Program-made: the position numbers and the translations under genes
Notes under the pieces: model-generated
What the model was told of the DNA's origin: nothing
The model's database searches: none
The model's input: the letters and a program-made list of their open reading frames with translations, nothing else
In this document: positions 37,657 to 47,121 of the stretch, one piece after another
Position numbering within the stretch: the stretch's first letter is position 1
Layout: every line of letters begins with the position of its first letter
Assembly (NCBI GenBank): GCA_022072145.1
Contig: JAJVIG010000009.1
Location: 1-64,000, forward strand
Direction of reading: 5' to 3'
DNA length: 64,000 nt
From: Pseudomonadales bacterium
Lineage (GTDB): Bacteria; Pseudomonadota; Gammaproteobacteria; Pseudomonadales; UBA5518

Positions 37657-38358
37657 ATGAGCGATGCCACCGAGCTTCCCATCGTCCGCCGCAGCGCGCG
37701 CACCGGTCGCGTGCAGTCGCCGCTGCGCAAGCGGCCGCCGCGCCAGCAGCGCGCACTGGCCACGCTGGCGGCGATCCACGAAGCGGCGCTCAGGATTCTC
37801 GACAGCGAGGGCGAGCAGGCCTTCAACACCAACCGGGTTGCCGCCGTCGCAGGCGTCAGCGTAGGCACGCTGTACCGGTATTTTCCGAACAAGGAAGCGA
37901 TCATCGACAGCCTGTGCAACGAACTGTTGCACCGCAGCCTGGAAGAGATGACCGCGATCAGCGAGCGCTCGATCGAACTCGCCCGCCATTCGCTCGACGC
38001 GGTGGTGCGCCAGATCGTCGAGGCGGAGGTCGCGCGGCACCGGCGCATCCTGCGGCTGCTGAAGAGCTTCTACCGCGATATCCACTGGCATTACGATTAC
38101 GAGCAGCACGTGCTCAGCAATCTGCCCGAGCGCATGCACACCGCCGAGTGGTTGCGCAGGGTACTGAACAAGTACCGCGCCGAACTCGTGGTCACGGACC
38201 CGGTCTTCGCCGCCCGCGTGGTGGTGCACATGATCGAGGGCACCGTACATTCGGCGCTGTCGCGTGAGCCGGAGCTGATCGACGACGATCGCCTGGTCCG
38301 TGAACTGGCAGCTGCCGTGATGCGTTATCTGCGAGGCGGGTCGACGCCCGGCGCTTGA
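37657..38358 (+). CDS. TetR/AcrR family transcriptional regulator
   Basis: 233 residues from ATG 37657; longer frames upstream overlap sdhB. A basic N-terminal arm (RSARTGRVQSPLRKRPPRQQ) precedes the TetR helix-turn-helix (about 30-75): ALRILDSEGEQAFNTNRVAAVAGVSVGTLYRYFPNKEAI, an almost canonical signature. The C-terminal ligand domain is helical and unrecognised. It lies 162 bases before, and on the same strand as, a TonB receptor-sulfatase-oxidoreductase set and is the obvious candidate repressor. The ligand is unknown. Confidence 0.88.
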   Translation: MSDATELPIVRRSARTGRVQSPLRKRPPRQQRALATLAAIHEAALRILDSEGEQAFNTNRVAAVAGVSVGTLYRYFPNKEAIIDSLCNELLHRSLEEMTAISERSIELARHSLDAVVRQIVEAEVARHRRILRLLKSFYRDIHWHYDYEQHVLSNLPERMHTAEWLRRVLNKYRAELVVTDPVFAARVVVHMIEGTVHSALSREPELIDDDRLVRELAAAVMRYLRGGSTPGA

Positions 38359-38393
38359 AGGGGCATGCCCCGGTGGCACGCATGGCTCGCGAT

Positions 38394-38423
38394 CGCGGGT
38401 ATAACTTTTGGTGAATGCCCGCG
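38394..38423 (+). promoter_or_regulatory. Putative promoter/operator upstream of TonB receptor
   Basis: An inverted repeat CGCGGG (38394-38399) and CCCGCG (38418-38423) encloses TATAAC (38400-38405), a possible -10 box. A site where TetR could block polymerase is plausible; the palindrome is short, so confidence is low. Confidence 0.35.
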
Positions 38424-38520
38424 TATTTTTATTCGTTAGCCCGATTTCCCCACGTCTGCTCTCATTCCGCACGTGCCAGTTCGAGCTGGCGTCGCGCAAC
38501 CGGAACGAGAGGACAAGACA

Positions 38521-40881
38521 ATGAAAACGATCGACACGCTGCACCTGACATCCCTGGTGGCAGCCGGTGTGCTGGCCTGGCCGACGATCACGGCCGCACA
38601 GGACACCGGTGGCTTCGCGCTCGAGGAAATCGTCGTTACGGCGCGCAAACGCGAGGAAAGCCTGCAGGACGCGCCAGTGGCCGTGTCGGCCTATACGAAC
38701 TACGAGCTCAAGGTCAGGAACATCACCTCGACCGATCGTCTGGCCGACGTCACACCGAACCTGACCTTCGATTCGCATGCGCCTGGATCCGGCAGCAACT
38801 CGGCGTCGCAGATATTCATCCGCGGCATCGGTCAGACCGACTTCACGGCGGTCACCGATCCCGGGGTCGGGCTGTACGTGGACGGCGTCTACTATGCGCG
38901 CTCGATCGGAGGCGCGTTCGATTTCCTGGACGTCGAGCGTATCGAGATCCTCCGCGGTCCACAGGGAACCCTGTTCGGTCGCAACACCATCGGCGGCGCC
39001 GTTTCCATCCACACGCGTCGGCCGGGCGAGGAGTTCGGCGGCAGTGTCGAGGCCGAGATCGGCAGCGACGCGATGCGCAACATCGCGCTCGATCTCGATG
39101 TCCCGATCCTCGACACGCTGCTCGGCAAGATCACGCTGGCGAGCCGCAAGCGCGACGGCTATGTCGATCGCGTGTTCGACGGCAAGGAACTCGGAGACGA
39201 CGATTCCTTGTCGGGACGTCTGGCAGTGCAGTGGCGCCCCACCGATTCGTTCGAGCTGTTCTTCGCCATGGATGGCATCAAGGAGCGCGAACAGGGATCG
39301 CCCTCGGTCTCGCTGGGCTTGAACGATCTGCAGGCCTTCGCGCACGTGACGAATATCCAGATTCCGGCCTGCGTCTCGTTCGGCCGGCCCCCGGCCCCGC
39401 CGCTCGGCACCGGAGGAGACCCGGATTGCGTGAACTTCACGAGGTTCAAGGACAAGTACGAATCCGGGGGAACCGGTGAAGTCGCCTCCGAGCTCGACTA
39501 CTGGGGCGCCAGCCTGACCGCGAGCTGGGACGTCGGCGAGACGCTGAACATCAAGTCGATCACGGCGTATCGCGACATGGATTCGTATTCGGCGCGTGAT
39601 GGCGACAATACTCCGTACCGGATATTCCATACGCAGGATCCGTTCACCCACGAGCAGTGGAGCCAGGAGTTCCAGCTGGGCGGCCGCGCGCTCGACGACC
39701 GGCTGACATGGCTGCTCGGTCTCTACTACTTCCAGGAAGAGGCGGATAACCCCAACCCGGTGCAGTTCCCGCTGCCGTACGTGGGGGAGTTCGTCAGCGG
39801 CGGCCGGACCGACAACGACAACTTCGCGGCATTCGGGCAGGCCACGTGGGATGCCACCGATCGCCTGCACCTCACTCTGGGTTTGCGCTACACGGACGAA
39901 ACCAAGCGCTTCTCGGCGTACTCGTTCATTCCCCAGGGGGCGTACTACATCAAGGGCGGTGCCGGCAGTCCGGCGGTGCGTTTCTACGATTGTCCCACGG
40001 GCGCCGAAGCCGGATGCAACGGCATCGCCGGTCGTCGCTTCACCGCGGGTGACCGGCTGGTGCCGGCGGGCGAGTACGAACGCAAGTTCGACGACTGGAC
40101 GCCGATGGTCAACGTTGCCTACGACGTGAACGACGAGGTGATGGTCTACGCCACCTGGTCACAGGGTTTCAAGAGCGGTGGCTTCGATCAGCGCTACAAC
40201 GAAGACTTCCTCGATGGCCCGACCTCCTTCGAACCCGAAACGGCGACCACCCGGGAACTGGGAATGAAGTCCACCTGGCTGGACAACCTGCTGCGCCTCA
40301 ACGTCGCCGCGTTCCTCACCGACTATGAGGACCAGCAGATCATCGTCAGGGAAGGCTTTGCACCGATCACCTTCAATGCAGGGGAATCGGAGATCAAGGG
40401 CCTCGAACTCGAGGCGAGCTTCGTGCCGACCGAGTCCTGGCTGCTGCAGGCCTCACTGGGCTACATCGATGCGGAGTACACGCGTCTGGACGCGCGGGTA
40501 CTGAACAACTCGCCGATCACCGAGAAGACCGCCCTCGCGCAGACGCCGGAGTGGTCGGCCAGCGCCGGTATCGCCTACACGCGGGAACTGCGCGACTGGG
40601 GGACGATCACCCCGCGCATCGACTGGTCCTACCGCAGCGAGTCCTGGAACGACGCGATCAACACGCCGATCCTCCGGCAGGAAGGCTACTACCTGATCAA
40701 TGCCTCGGTCGCGTTCCTCAGCGTGGATCAGAAGTGGGAACTCGTGCTGTCCGGACGCAACCTGAACGACGAGGAGTACCTGGCCACCGGACTCTCGGCG
40801 CTGGGAACCTCGGCAGCGTTCTCGGAAGGGGTGTTCTCGCGCGGCTCCGAATGGAGCCTGTCGGCGAAGTACCACTTCTAG
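38521..40881 (+). CDS. TonB-dependent outer-membrane receptor (sulfatase locus)
   Basis: 786 residues from ATG 38521. Signal peptide of about 26 residues (ends TITAAQ). A TonB-box/plug start follows: FALEEIVVTARKREESLQDAPVAVSAYT. The plug motifs IFIRGIGQTDFTAVTDPGVGLYVDGVYY and the VERIEILRGPQGTLFGRNTIGGAV region are typical, then a 22-strand-like barrel ending in an aromatic terminal SAKYHF for barrel insertion. It belongs to the catabolic receptor class rather than to siderophore receptors, and its neighbours suggest import of a sulfated alcohol. GAGAGGAC precedes the ATG. Confidence 0.9.
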   Translation: MKTIDTLHLTSLVAAGVLAWPTITAAQDTGGFALEEIVVTARKREESLQDAPVAVSAYTNYELKVRNITSTDRLADVTPNLTFDSHAPGSGSNSASQIFIRGIGQTDFTAVTDPGVGLYVDGVYYARSIGGAFDFLDVERIEILRGPQGTLFGRNTIGGAVSIHTRRPGEEFGGSVEAEIGSDAMRNIALDLDVPILDTLLGKITLASRKRDGYVDRVFDGKELGDDDSLSGRLAVQWRPTDSFELFFAMDGIKEREQGSPSVSLGLNDLQAFAHVTNIQIPACVSFGRPPAPPLGTGGDPDCVNFTRFKDKYESGGTGEVASELDYWGASLTASWDVGETLNIKSITAYRDMDSYSARDGDNTPYRIFHTQDPFTHEQWSQEFQLGGRALDDRLTWLLGLYYFQEEADNPNPVQFPLPYVGEFVSGGRTDNDNFAAFGQATWDATDRLHLTLGLRYTDETKRFSAYSFIPQGAYYIKGGAGSPAVRFYDCPTGAEAGCNGIAGRRFTAGDRLVPAGEYERKFDDWTPMVNVAYDVNDEVMVYATWSQGFKSGGFDQRYNEDFLDGPTSFEPETATTRELGMKSTWLDNLLRLNVAAFLTDYEDQQIIVREGFAPITFNAGESEIKGLELEASFVPTESWLLQASLGYIDAEYTRLDARVLNNSPITEKTALAQTPEWSASAGIAYTRELRDWGTITPRIDWSYRSESWNDAINTPILRQEGYYLINASVAFLSVDQKWELVLSGRNLNDEEYLATGLSALGTSAAFSEGVFSRGSEWSLSAKYHF

Positions 40882-40954
40882 CGATCACGCAGGGGTTCGC
40901 CGGTATCGATGACCGGCGGACCCGAGGTTTCGGCGAGCCGGTCAGGAGGTCGGT

Positions 40955-42676
40955 ATGACTGCTCGATACAGCACTCTTCCAACCGGTGTTCGTAGCCAGG
41001 CCTGGTGGCGGATCGTGCTTGGAATGGTGGTCCTGTGCTCGTTGACTGCCTGTGTCGAAAGCAACCGCACGAGCGTGCCGGATGGCGCGGCAGGCGATGC
41101 GATCGAGCGTTCCGCCCGGCGCCCGAACCTGCTGGTGATCGTGGTCGACGACCTCGGGTATTCGGACCTCGGGGCGTTCGGTGGTGGCGATATCGAGACG
41201 CCGGTGCTCGATAGGCTGGCGAACGATGGTGTCAGGCTGGCGTCGTTCTACACGGCGCCGACCTGCTCGCCGACGCGGGCAGCGTTGTTGACCGGGACCG
41301 ATCCGCATATCGCCGGACTGGGCAACATGGCCGAGCTGCTGGCCGACAATCAGCGCGGCAAGCCAGGCCACGAGGGTTATCTGAACGAGCGTGTGGTGTC
41401 GGTCGCGACGCTGCTGCGTGAAGCCGGGTACTTCACCGCGATGACCGGCAAGTGGCATCTGGGCGTGCAACGGCAGCACGGTCCGGCCGCCCACGGGTTC
41501 ACACGGTCGTTTGCCCTGCTCGATGGCGGTGCCGGTCATTTCGACGATACCGGTCTGATGGCGGCCACGCCGGTCGCGCAGTACCGCGAGGACGGTGAGC
41601 CTGCCGCCTGGCCGGGTGGCCGGTATTCCTCGGACTTCTACACCGACAGGATGATCGCCTACCTGCGCGAGAACGCCGGGCGCAAGCCGTTCTTCGCCTA
41701 TCTCGCCTTCAGCGCCGCGCACTGGCCGCTGCAGGCGCCGGACGCGCTGATGCGCAAGTATCAGGGACGCTACGACGAGGGATGGGACGTGTTGCGGGAT
41801 GGGCGTCGTGCGGGACTGCGCCGGGCCGGTTTCGTTGAGCGGGAGGTCCCGTTCGTTGCGCCGCCGGAATACCGGCCGTGGACGACGCTCGACCCGGGGC
41901 AGCAGCGCGTCGAGGCGAGGAAGATGGAAATCTATGCCGCGATGGTGGACAGCGTCGACCAGAACCTGGGGCGGTTGATGGAAGAGCTGGAGCGCAGCGG
42001 CGAGTTGCGCGACACGGTGATCGTGTTCATGTCCGACAATGGTGCCGAAGGCACGCCGCTCGAGAAGAGTCCGCTGTTCGGCGACTGGATCGCGCGCTTC
42101 GACAATTCGCTCGATAACATGGGCCGTGCCGGATCGTACGTGTTCTATGGCCCGAACTGGGCGCATGCGACGACGGCCCCGGGAAGACATTACAAGAGCC
42201 ATGTGGCGGAAGGCGGGATCCATGCGCCCGCGTTCCTGTGGCGAGCAGGGCCAGCCGGTCAGGGCGCCATCGCGCGCACTCCGGTCACCGTGATGGACAT
42301 CGCGCCCACACTGCTGGAACTGGCAGGGGTGGCGCACCCGGGATCTCGCGAGGGCCGCGCCATCGCTCCGCTGCGTGGCCGCAGCCTTGGGCCTTTGTTC
42401 GAGCAGCCAACTGCCCGCATACATCCTGTCGATGCGGGGTTCGGTGTGGAGTTGTTTGGAAGGCGGGCGATGCGCGAGGGCGACTGGAAGGCGTTACTCG
42501 AGCCGCCACCTTTCGGCAGCGGTCGATGGGAACTGTACGATCTGGCGCAGGATCCGGGCGAAGCGCGCGATCTGGCTGCGCAGCAACCGGAACTGCTGCA
42601 ACGGCTGGTAGGCAGGTGGCGGGAATGGGCGGAAGAGGTCGGGGTGGTGCTTCCGGAAGGTCAATCGGGTTACTAG
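40955..42676 (+). CDS. Lipoprotein type I sulfatase (arylsulfatase)
   Basis: 573 residues. A signal peptide ends in the lipobox LTAC (Cys 33), so it is a predicted lipoprotein in the periplasm. The catalytic motif is Cys104-Ser-Pro-Thr-Arg in TCSPTRAALLTG, where Cys is converted to formylglycine; Asp65-Asp66 begin the Ca2+ site (VVDDLGYSD), and a later GKWHLG provides active-site Lys and His. It releases sulfate from aryl or alkyl sulfate esters. A formylglycine-generating enzyme or anaerobic maturase is not in the window. It starts 73 bases after the TonB receptor and 16 before the next gene. Confidence 0.92.
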   Translation: MTARYSTLPTGVRSQAWWRIVLGMVVLCSLTACVESNRTSVPDGAAGDAIERSARRPNLLVIVVDDLGYSDLGAFGGGDIETPVLDRLANDGVRLASFYTAPTCSPTRAALLTGTDPHIAGLGNMAELLADNQRGKPGHEGYLNERVVSVATLLREAGYFTAMTGKWHLGVQRQHGPAAHGFTRSFALLDGGAGHFDDTGLMAATPVAQYREDGEPAAWPGGRYSSDFYTDRMIAYLRENAGRKPFFAYLAFSAAHWPLQAPDALMRKYQGRYDEGWDVLRDGRRAGLRRAGFVEREVPFVAPPEYRPWTTLDPGQQRVEARKMEIYAAMVDSVDQNLGRLMEELERSGELRDTVIVFMSDNGAEGTPLEKSPLFGDWIARFDNSLDNMGRAGSYVFYGPNWAHATTAPGRHYKSHVAEGGIHAPAFLWRAGPAGQGAIARTPVTVMDIAPTLLELAGVAHPGSREGRAIAPLRGRSLGPLFEQPTARIHPVDAGFGVELFGRRAMREGDWKALLEPPPFGSGRWELYDLAQDPGEARDLAAQQPELLQRLVGRWREWAEEVGVVLPEGQSGY

Positions 42677-42692
42677 ATACGGGAGGGGGTCC

Positions 42693-43265
42693 ATGGCGAT
42701 CAACCGAAGGGATTTCATCCAGCGCGGTCTTGGTGGTGCATCGCTCGCGCTGGCGTTCGACATCGGCGGTGGGGTGTTCCTGCTGACGCCCGGGGAGGCG
42801 CGCGCGCAGGCCGTGGCGCTGCGCAACCTCGGTGCGGCGGAGGCGGCGGGGCTCGAGCGTCTGGCCGACGCGCTGCTGCCCGGCGCGGCGGCGGCGGGTC
42901 TCACGCATTTCATCGATCACCAGCTGGGGGTGGATCCGGATGCGTGCCTGCTGATCGCGAAGTACTTCCAGGTGCCGCCGCCGTATGCGGATTTCTACCG
43001 CACGGGGCTGGCGGAGTGTGAACGGCTGGCACGCCTGGAGTCCCCGCAGGGACTCGCCGGTCTCGGCGAGGAGGCGTTGCGGAGCGTGATCCTGGCGATC
43101 GGCAAGCCGGGGACGAAGACGGCGGAAGGGTTCGACCTGTCGCTGTTCTATCTGTGCCTGCGATCGGATGCCGTCGATGTGGTCTACGGCACGCCGGCGG
43201 GGTTCGAGAAGCTCAATGTTCCTTACATGGCGCACATCGTGCCCCCGGAGGGATGGAATGGCTAA
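42693..43265 (+). CDS. Gluconate 2-dehydrogenase subunit 3-like, Tat-exported
   Basis: 190 residues. The N-terminus AINRRDFIQRGLGGASLALAF is a twin-arginine signal, predicting folded export with a partner. The remainder (FIDHQLGVDPDACLL; a middle region with few charged residues) resembles the small gluconate 2-dehydrogenase gamma subunit, which carries no cofactor and helps export the flavin subunit. Its last eight bases overlap the start of the GMC gene, so they are translationally coupled. The usual third subunit, a multiheme cytochrome c, is not adjacent. Confidence 0.8.
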   Translation: MAINRRDFIQRGLGGASLALAFDIGGGVFLLTPGEARAQAVALRNLGAAEAAGLERLADALLPGAAAAGLTHFIDHQLGVDPDACLLIAKYFQVPPPYADFYRTGLAECERLARLESPQGLAGLGEEALRSVILAIGKPGTKTAEGFDLSLFYLCLRSDAVDVVYGTPAGFEKLNVPYMAHIVPPEGWNG

Positions 43266-44835
43266 GACCATGGACAAAGTGGATGTGGTGGTGGTCGGTG
43301 CCGGTGCGGCGGGCAGTGTCTATGCGGCGGTGCTGGCCGAAGCCGGGCGCAGCGTGCTGGTGCTCGAGCGCGGCGTGGAGCGCCGGCTGCAGGACCTCTA
43401 CAGCTCGCAGATCTGGGCCCGGCGCCTGAAGTGGGGCTCGCCGCACGTGGTCGAGGACGGCCCCGACAGCATCTGGTACAACTTCAACGCGGGCCACGGT
43501 TTCGGCGGCGCGGCGATCCACCACTACGCCGTGTGGCCCCGCTACCACCCGGAGGATTTCGAGCTCGCGAGCCGCTACGGCAAGGGGCTGGACTGGCCGT
43601 TCGACTACGGCGCGCTGCGTCCCTGGTACGACCTCGTGCAGAGCGACGTGGGCATGGCCGGCGATGCGCAGCAGGAGGTCTGGCGTCCGCAAGGCGAGCC
43701 CTACCCGCTGCCGCCGGTACTGGTGAGCAATCACGGCCGTGTGCTCGCCCGCGGGTTCGAGCGCCTGGGGATGCGTACGGCGCCGATACCGATGGCGGTG
43801 CTGACGCAGCCGTACAAGGGACGGCCGGCGTGCATCTGGGACGGCTGGTGCGACGCGGGTTGCCCGATCGGCGCGCTGGCCAATCCGCTGGTGGTGTATC
43901 TGCCGCGCGCGCAGCAGGCCGGGGCGCGCCTGCAGGGCAACGCGCACGTGACGCGCGTGCTGCTCGACGACGCCGGCAAACGGGTGGCGGGGGTGGAGTA
44001 CTTCACGACCGACGGCGAGCGCGTGGTGCAGCCGGCGGATGCGGTCGTGCTGTGCGCGTTCACGGTGGAGAATTCGCGTGTCCTGCTGAACTCCGCCACG
44101 GCGGCGCATCCGCAGGGTCTGGCCAACCGCAGCGGGACGGTGGGGCGCTACCTGATGTCGCATCCGGCGGTCTCGGTGTTCGGCAGCTTCGATGAGGACA
44201 TGCAGAACCATCTGGGGGCCACGGGCGGACAGTTGCTGTGCCAGGATGCGTTCGCGAAGACCGGGGACCCGCAGGGTGCGTTCGGCAGCCGCCAGTGGGA
44301 AATCGGGTTGGCGCTCAAGCCGAACGATCTGCTCGGCATCGCGATGTCGCGCCCGGACATCTGGGGGCAGGCGCTGCACGAGTTCATGCGTGAGGGCGCG
44401 CGCAGCCTGGGCTCGATGGTGGGTGTGTGCGAGGACGAGCCGCTGGCGGAGAACCGGATCGCGCTGGCGGATCGCAAGGACCGCTTCGGGATGCCGCTGG
44501 CGCGGGTGACGTATCGCACCAGCGACGAAGGCCGCAAGCTGTGGCAGACCGCGACGCGCGAAGGCGTTGCGCTGTTCAAGGCGGCGGGTGCGAAGGAGGC
44601 CTGGCACGGCCCGCAGGCGGGGCAGCACATCATGGGCGGGACGATCATGGGAGCCGATCCGGCCCGCTCGGTGCTCAACGGCAACGCGCAGAGTCACGAC
44701 ATCCCGAACCTGTTCGTCGGCGGGCCGAGCGTGTTCCCGACCAGTTCCTCGGTGAACTCCACGTTCACGGCCCATGCGGTGGCGATGAAGTCCGCGCACT
44801 ACATGGTGAAGCACTGGGGAGAACTGCTTGCGTGA
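43258..44835 (+). CDS. GMC-family oxidoreductase (gluconate dehydrogenase-like)
   Basis: 525 residues from ATG 43258, with GGAGG three bases upstream and overlapping the preceding stop. FAD-binding Rossmann VVVVGAGAAGSVYAAVLAEAG at about 8-28; GMC signature loops CIWDGWCDAGCPIGALANP and GQHIMGGTIMG; catalytic His and Asn in the C-terminal QAGQHIMGG and SSSVNSTFTAHA segments. It has no signal of its own and should be carried by the Tat-tagged partner to the periplasm, oxidising an alcohol after desulfation. The electron acceptor is unknown because the cytochrome subunit is missing. The alcohol is inferred, not seen. Confidence 0.88.
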   Translation: MAKTMDKVDVVVVGAGAAGSVYAAVLAEAGRSVLVLERGVERRLQDLYSSQIWARRLKWGSPHVVEDGPDSIWYNFNAGHGFGGAAIHHYAVWPRYHPEDFELASRYGKGLDWPFDYGALRPWYDLVQSDVGMAGDAQQEVWRPQGEPYPLPPVLVSNHGRVLARGFERLGMRTAPIPMAVLTQPYKGRPACIWDGWCDAGCPIGALANPLVVYLPRAQQAGARLQGNAHVTRVLLDDAGKRVAGVEYFTTDGERVVQPADAVVLCAFTVENSRVLLNSATAAHPQGLANRSGTVGRYLMSHPAVSVFGSFDEDMQNHLGATGGQLLCQDAFAKTGDPQGAFGSRQWEIGLALKPNDLLGIAMSRPDIWGQALHEFMREGARSLGSMVGVCEDEPLAENRIALADRKDRFGMPLARVTYRTSDEGRKLWQTATREGVALFKAAGAKEAWHGPQAGQHIMGGTIMGADPARSVLNGNAQSHDIPNLFVGGPSVFPTSSSVNSTFTAHAVAMKSAHYMVKHWGELLA

Positions 44836-44875
44836 GCACCACGTGTCGATGGCGATGGGACCCGCAGGTGCCGGT

Positions 44876-45814
44876 TTACGCTTCCAGGCCGCAGCGCCTG
44901 CGCAGGCACTCGATCAGGTACGTCGCGCTGGGCAACAGCGCATGGGCCTTCAGGCAGGTGATCCCGACCGGTCCGGGGTCGGTGTCCAGCTCCACCGGCA
45001 GGACGACGAGACCGCTGGTAGGGCGGTATTCGACGACCTTGCGCGGCAAGCCGAGGATGACGAACTTGCCGGTGGCGAGCAGGGCATCGACGGACAGTAC
45101 CGACAGGGTGTCGATGCGGCGCTGCGGCAGTCTGAGCTTCCTGTCGAAGAACACCCGCGCGAGTTGCTGGTATGCCAGCGAATGCTCCTTGGGGACGATG
45201 CAGTATTCGCGCGCGACTTCTTCCAGCGTGACGCGCCGGCGTTGTGCGAGCGGGTGGGAATGGTGCGCCGCGACACAGAGCTGGTCGTGATACAGGAGCT
45301 CCGTCGTGAACTCCTCGGAGTTCGTGTCGGCCGGCAGCCGGCCAACGACGAGGTCGAGTTGCCGGTTGCGCAGTGCCTCGATCAGCGCATCGTGATCGCC
45401 TTCGGTGATGGAGACGCTGATCCCGGGGTAAGCCTGCACCAGATCCGTGACCGCAAGTGCCGAGAGTCCGGCCGCTGCCACCGGCATGGTGCCGAGCGCC
45501 ACCTTGCCCGTACCGCTGCTGGCCAGTTGGGTGATCTCCTCGCCGGCAAGCCGTATCTCGCCGAAGATAACCAGCGCGCGCCGGTACAGCACCTGGGCGT
45601 ATCCCGTCGGCTGGATGCCGCGGCTGTCGCGCTCGAAGAGCGGCACGCCGAGGGTCGCTTCCAGTTCGTGGATGCTCTTGCTGACGGCCGGTTGCGTCAA
45701 CGACAGCCGTCGTGCGGCCTCCGCGATGCTGCGTGCCTCGACGACCGCGATGAACACACGCAGCTCCCGCGTTTTCAGGAGCCTTGGCAAGTTGTCAGCC
45801 AGCGACCTGTCCAA
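44876..45814 (-). CDS. LysR family transcriptional regulator
   Basis: 312 residues from a TTG complementary to 45812-45814; no ATG or GTG precedes it in frame before a stop, so TTG is likely real. The winged-helix LysR signature is [37 protein letters not shown] (about 17-53), and the effector domain begins near 105. It is divergent from a glutaryl-CoA dehydrogenase gene across 86 bases, the arrangement of LysR regulators that control gcdH. It is convergent with the GMC gene. Confidence 0.88.
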   Translation of the reverse strand: MDRSLADNLPRLLKTRELRVFIAVVEARSIAEAARRLSLTQPAVSKSIHELEATLGVPLFERDSRGIQPTGYAQVLYRRALVIFGEIRLAGEEITQLASSGTGKVALGTMPVAAAGLSALAVTDLVQAYPGISVSITEGDHDALIEALRNRQLDLVVGRLPADTNSEEFTTELLYHDQLCVAAHHSHPLAQRRRVTLEEVAREYCIVPKEHSLAYQQLARVFFDRKLRLPQRRIDTLSVLSVDALLATGKFVILGLPRKVVEYRPTSGLVVLPVELDTDPGPVGITCLKAHALLPSATYLIECLRRRCGLEA

Positions 45815-45900
45815 GAGATTATCGACCCGTACCGGCGGCAGTGTCCGCCACAGCGTTTTTTCGCACTATAGACCAGCGTGACCTGGAAGGAGCAAATGGC

Positions 45901-47082
45901 ATGACATCGCCCGGCTGGGCCAGCTTCGACTGGCAGGATCCGTTCCTGATGGCGGCACAGTTCAGCGACGAGGAACGGCTGGTCCGGGAAACGGCGCGTG
46001 TCTATGCCGAGGACCGGCTCGCCCCGCGCATTCGCGACGCCTACCGCACGGAATCCACCGATCCGGCCATCTTCCGCGAGATGGGCGAACTCGGCCTGCT
46101 GGGCTCGACGATCGAGGGCTACGGCTGCCCGGGCGTCAACTACGTCAGCTACGGCCTCATCGCGCGCGAGATCGAGCGCGTGGACTCCGGTTACCGCTCG
46201 ATGCTGAGCGTGCAGTCGAGCCTGGTGATGCACCCGATCCACGCCTACGGCACCGAGGCGCAGCGCGAAAAATACCTCCCTCGGCTGGCGAGCGGCGAAT
46301 GGATCGGCTGCTTCGGGCTGACCGAGCCCGATGCCGGCTCCGACCCGGGCAGCCTGCTCACGCGCGCGCGCCGCGTCGACGGCGGCTACGTGCTGCGCGG
46401 AACGAAAACGTGGATCAGCAACGCGCCGCTCGCCGACGTGTTCGTCGTGTGGGCGCGCTGCGACGACGAGCGCATTCGCGGCTTCGTGCTCGAGAAGGGA
46501 ATGAAGGGGCTGTCGGCGCCGAAGATCCAGGGCAAGCTGAGCCTGCGCGCCTCGATCACCGGGCAGATCGTGATGGAGGACGTGGAGGTCGATGCCGGGC
46601 ACCTGCTGCCGGGGATCGACGGGCTGAAGGGGCCGTTCGGCTGCCTGAACAGCGCACGCTACGGCATCGCGTGGGGCGCGCTCGGGGCTGCCGAGGCGTG
46701 CTGGCACACGGCGCGGCAATACACGCTGGACCGCCGGCAGTTCGGCCGGCCGCTGGCGGCGAACCAGCTGATCCAGAAGAAGCTCGCCGACATGCAGACC
46801 GAGATCGGCCTGGGACTGCTGGGCTGCCTGCAGGCCGGGCGGCTGCGCGATGCGGGGCGGCTGGCTCCGGAGGCGATCTCGCTGCTGAAGCGCAACTCCT
46901 GCGGCAAGGCGCTGGAGGTGGCGCGCATGGCGCGCGACATGCTGGGCGGCAACGGCATCGCGGACGACTACCCGGTGTTCCGCCACATGGCGAACCTGGA
47001 GACCGTGAACACCTACGAAGGCGCGCACGACGTGCATGCGCTGATCCTCGGGCGGGCGCAGACCGGTATCGCGGCGTTTTGA
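45901..47082 (+). CDS. gcdH: Glutaryl-CoA dehydrogenase
   Basis: 393 residues from ATG 45901, which follows GGAAGGAG by eight bases; earlier in-frame starts overlap the LysR gene. The N-terminus [22 protein letters not shown] is the GcdH signature. FAD contacts in [16 protein letters not shown] and TWISNAP are present, with the catalytic Glu in [20 protein letters not shown]. The enzyme dehydrogenates and decarboxylates glutaryl-CoA to crotonyl-CoA in lysine, tryptophan or glutarate breakdown. The usual partner gcdG (a CoA transferase) is absent; an esterase follows. Confidence 0.92.
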   Translation: MTSPGWASFDWQDPFLMAAQFSDEERLVRETARVYAEDRLAPRIRDAYRTESTDPAIFREMGELGLLGSTIEGYGCPGVNYVSYGLIAREIERVDSGYRSMLSVQSSLVMHPIHAYGTEAQREKYLPRLASGEWIGCFGLTEPDAGSDPGSLLTRARRVDGGYVLRGTKTWISNAPLADVFVVWARCDDERIRGFVLEKGMKGLSAPKIQGKLSLRASITGQIVMEDVEVDAGHLLPGIDGLKGPFGCLNSARYGIAWGALGAAEACWHTARQYTLDRRQFGRPLAANQLIQKKLADMQTEIGLGLLGCLQAGRLRDAGRLAPEAISLLKRNSCGKALEVARMARDMLGGNGIADDYPVFRHMANLETVNTYEGAHDVHALILGRAQTGIAAF

Positions 47083-47121
47083 TATAGTTCCGACGCAGAC
47101 CGCGCTCCTCGAGGACTACCG

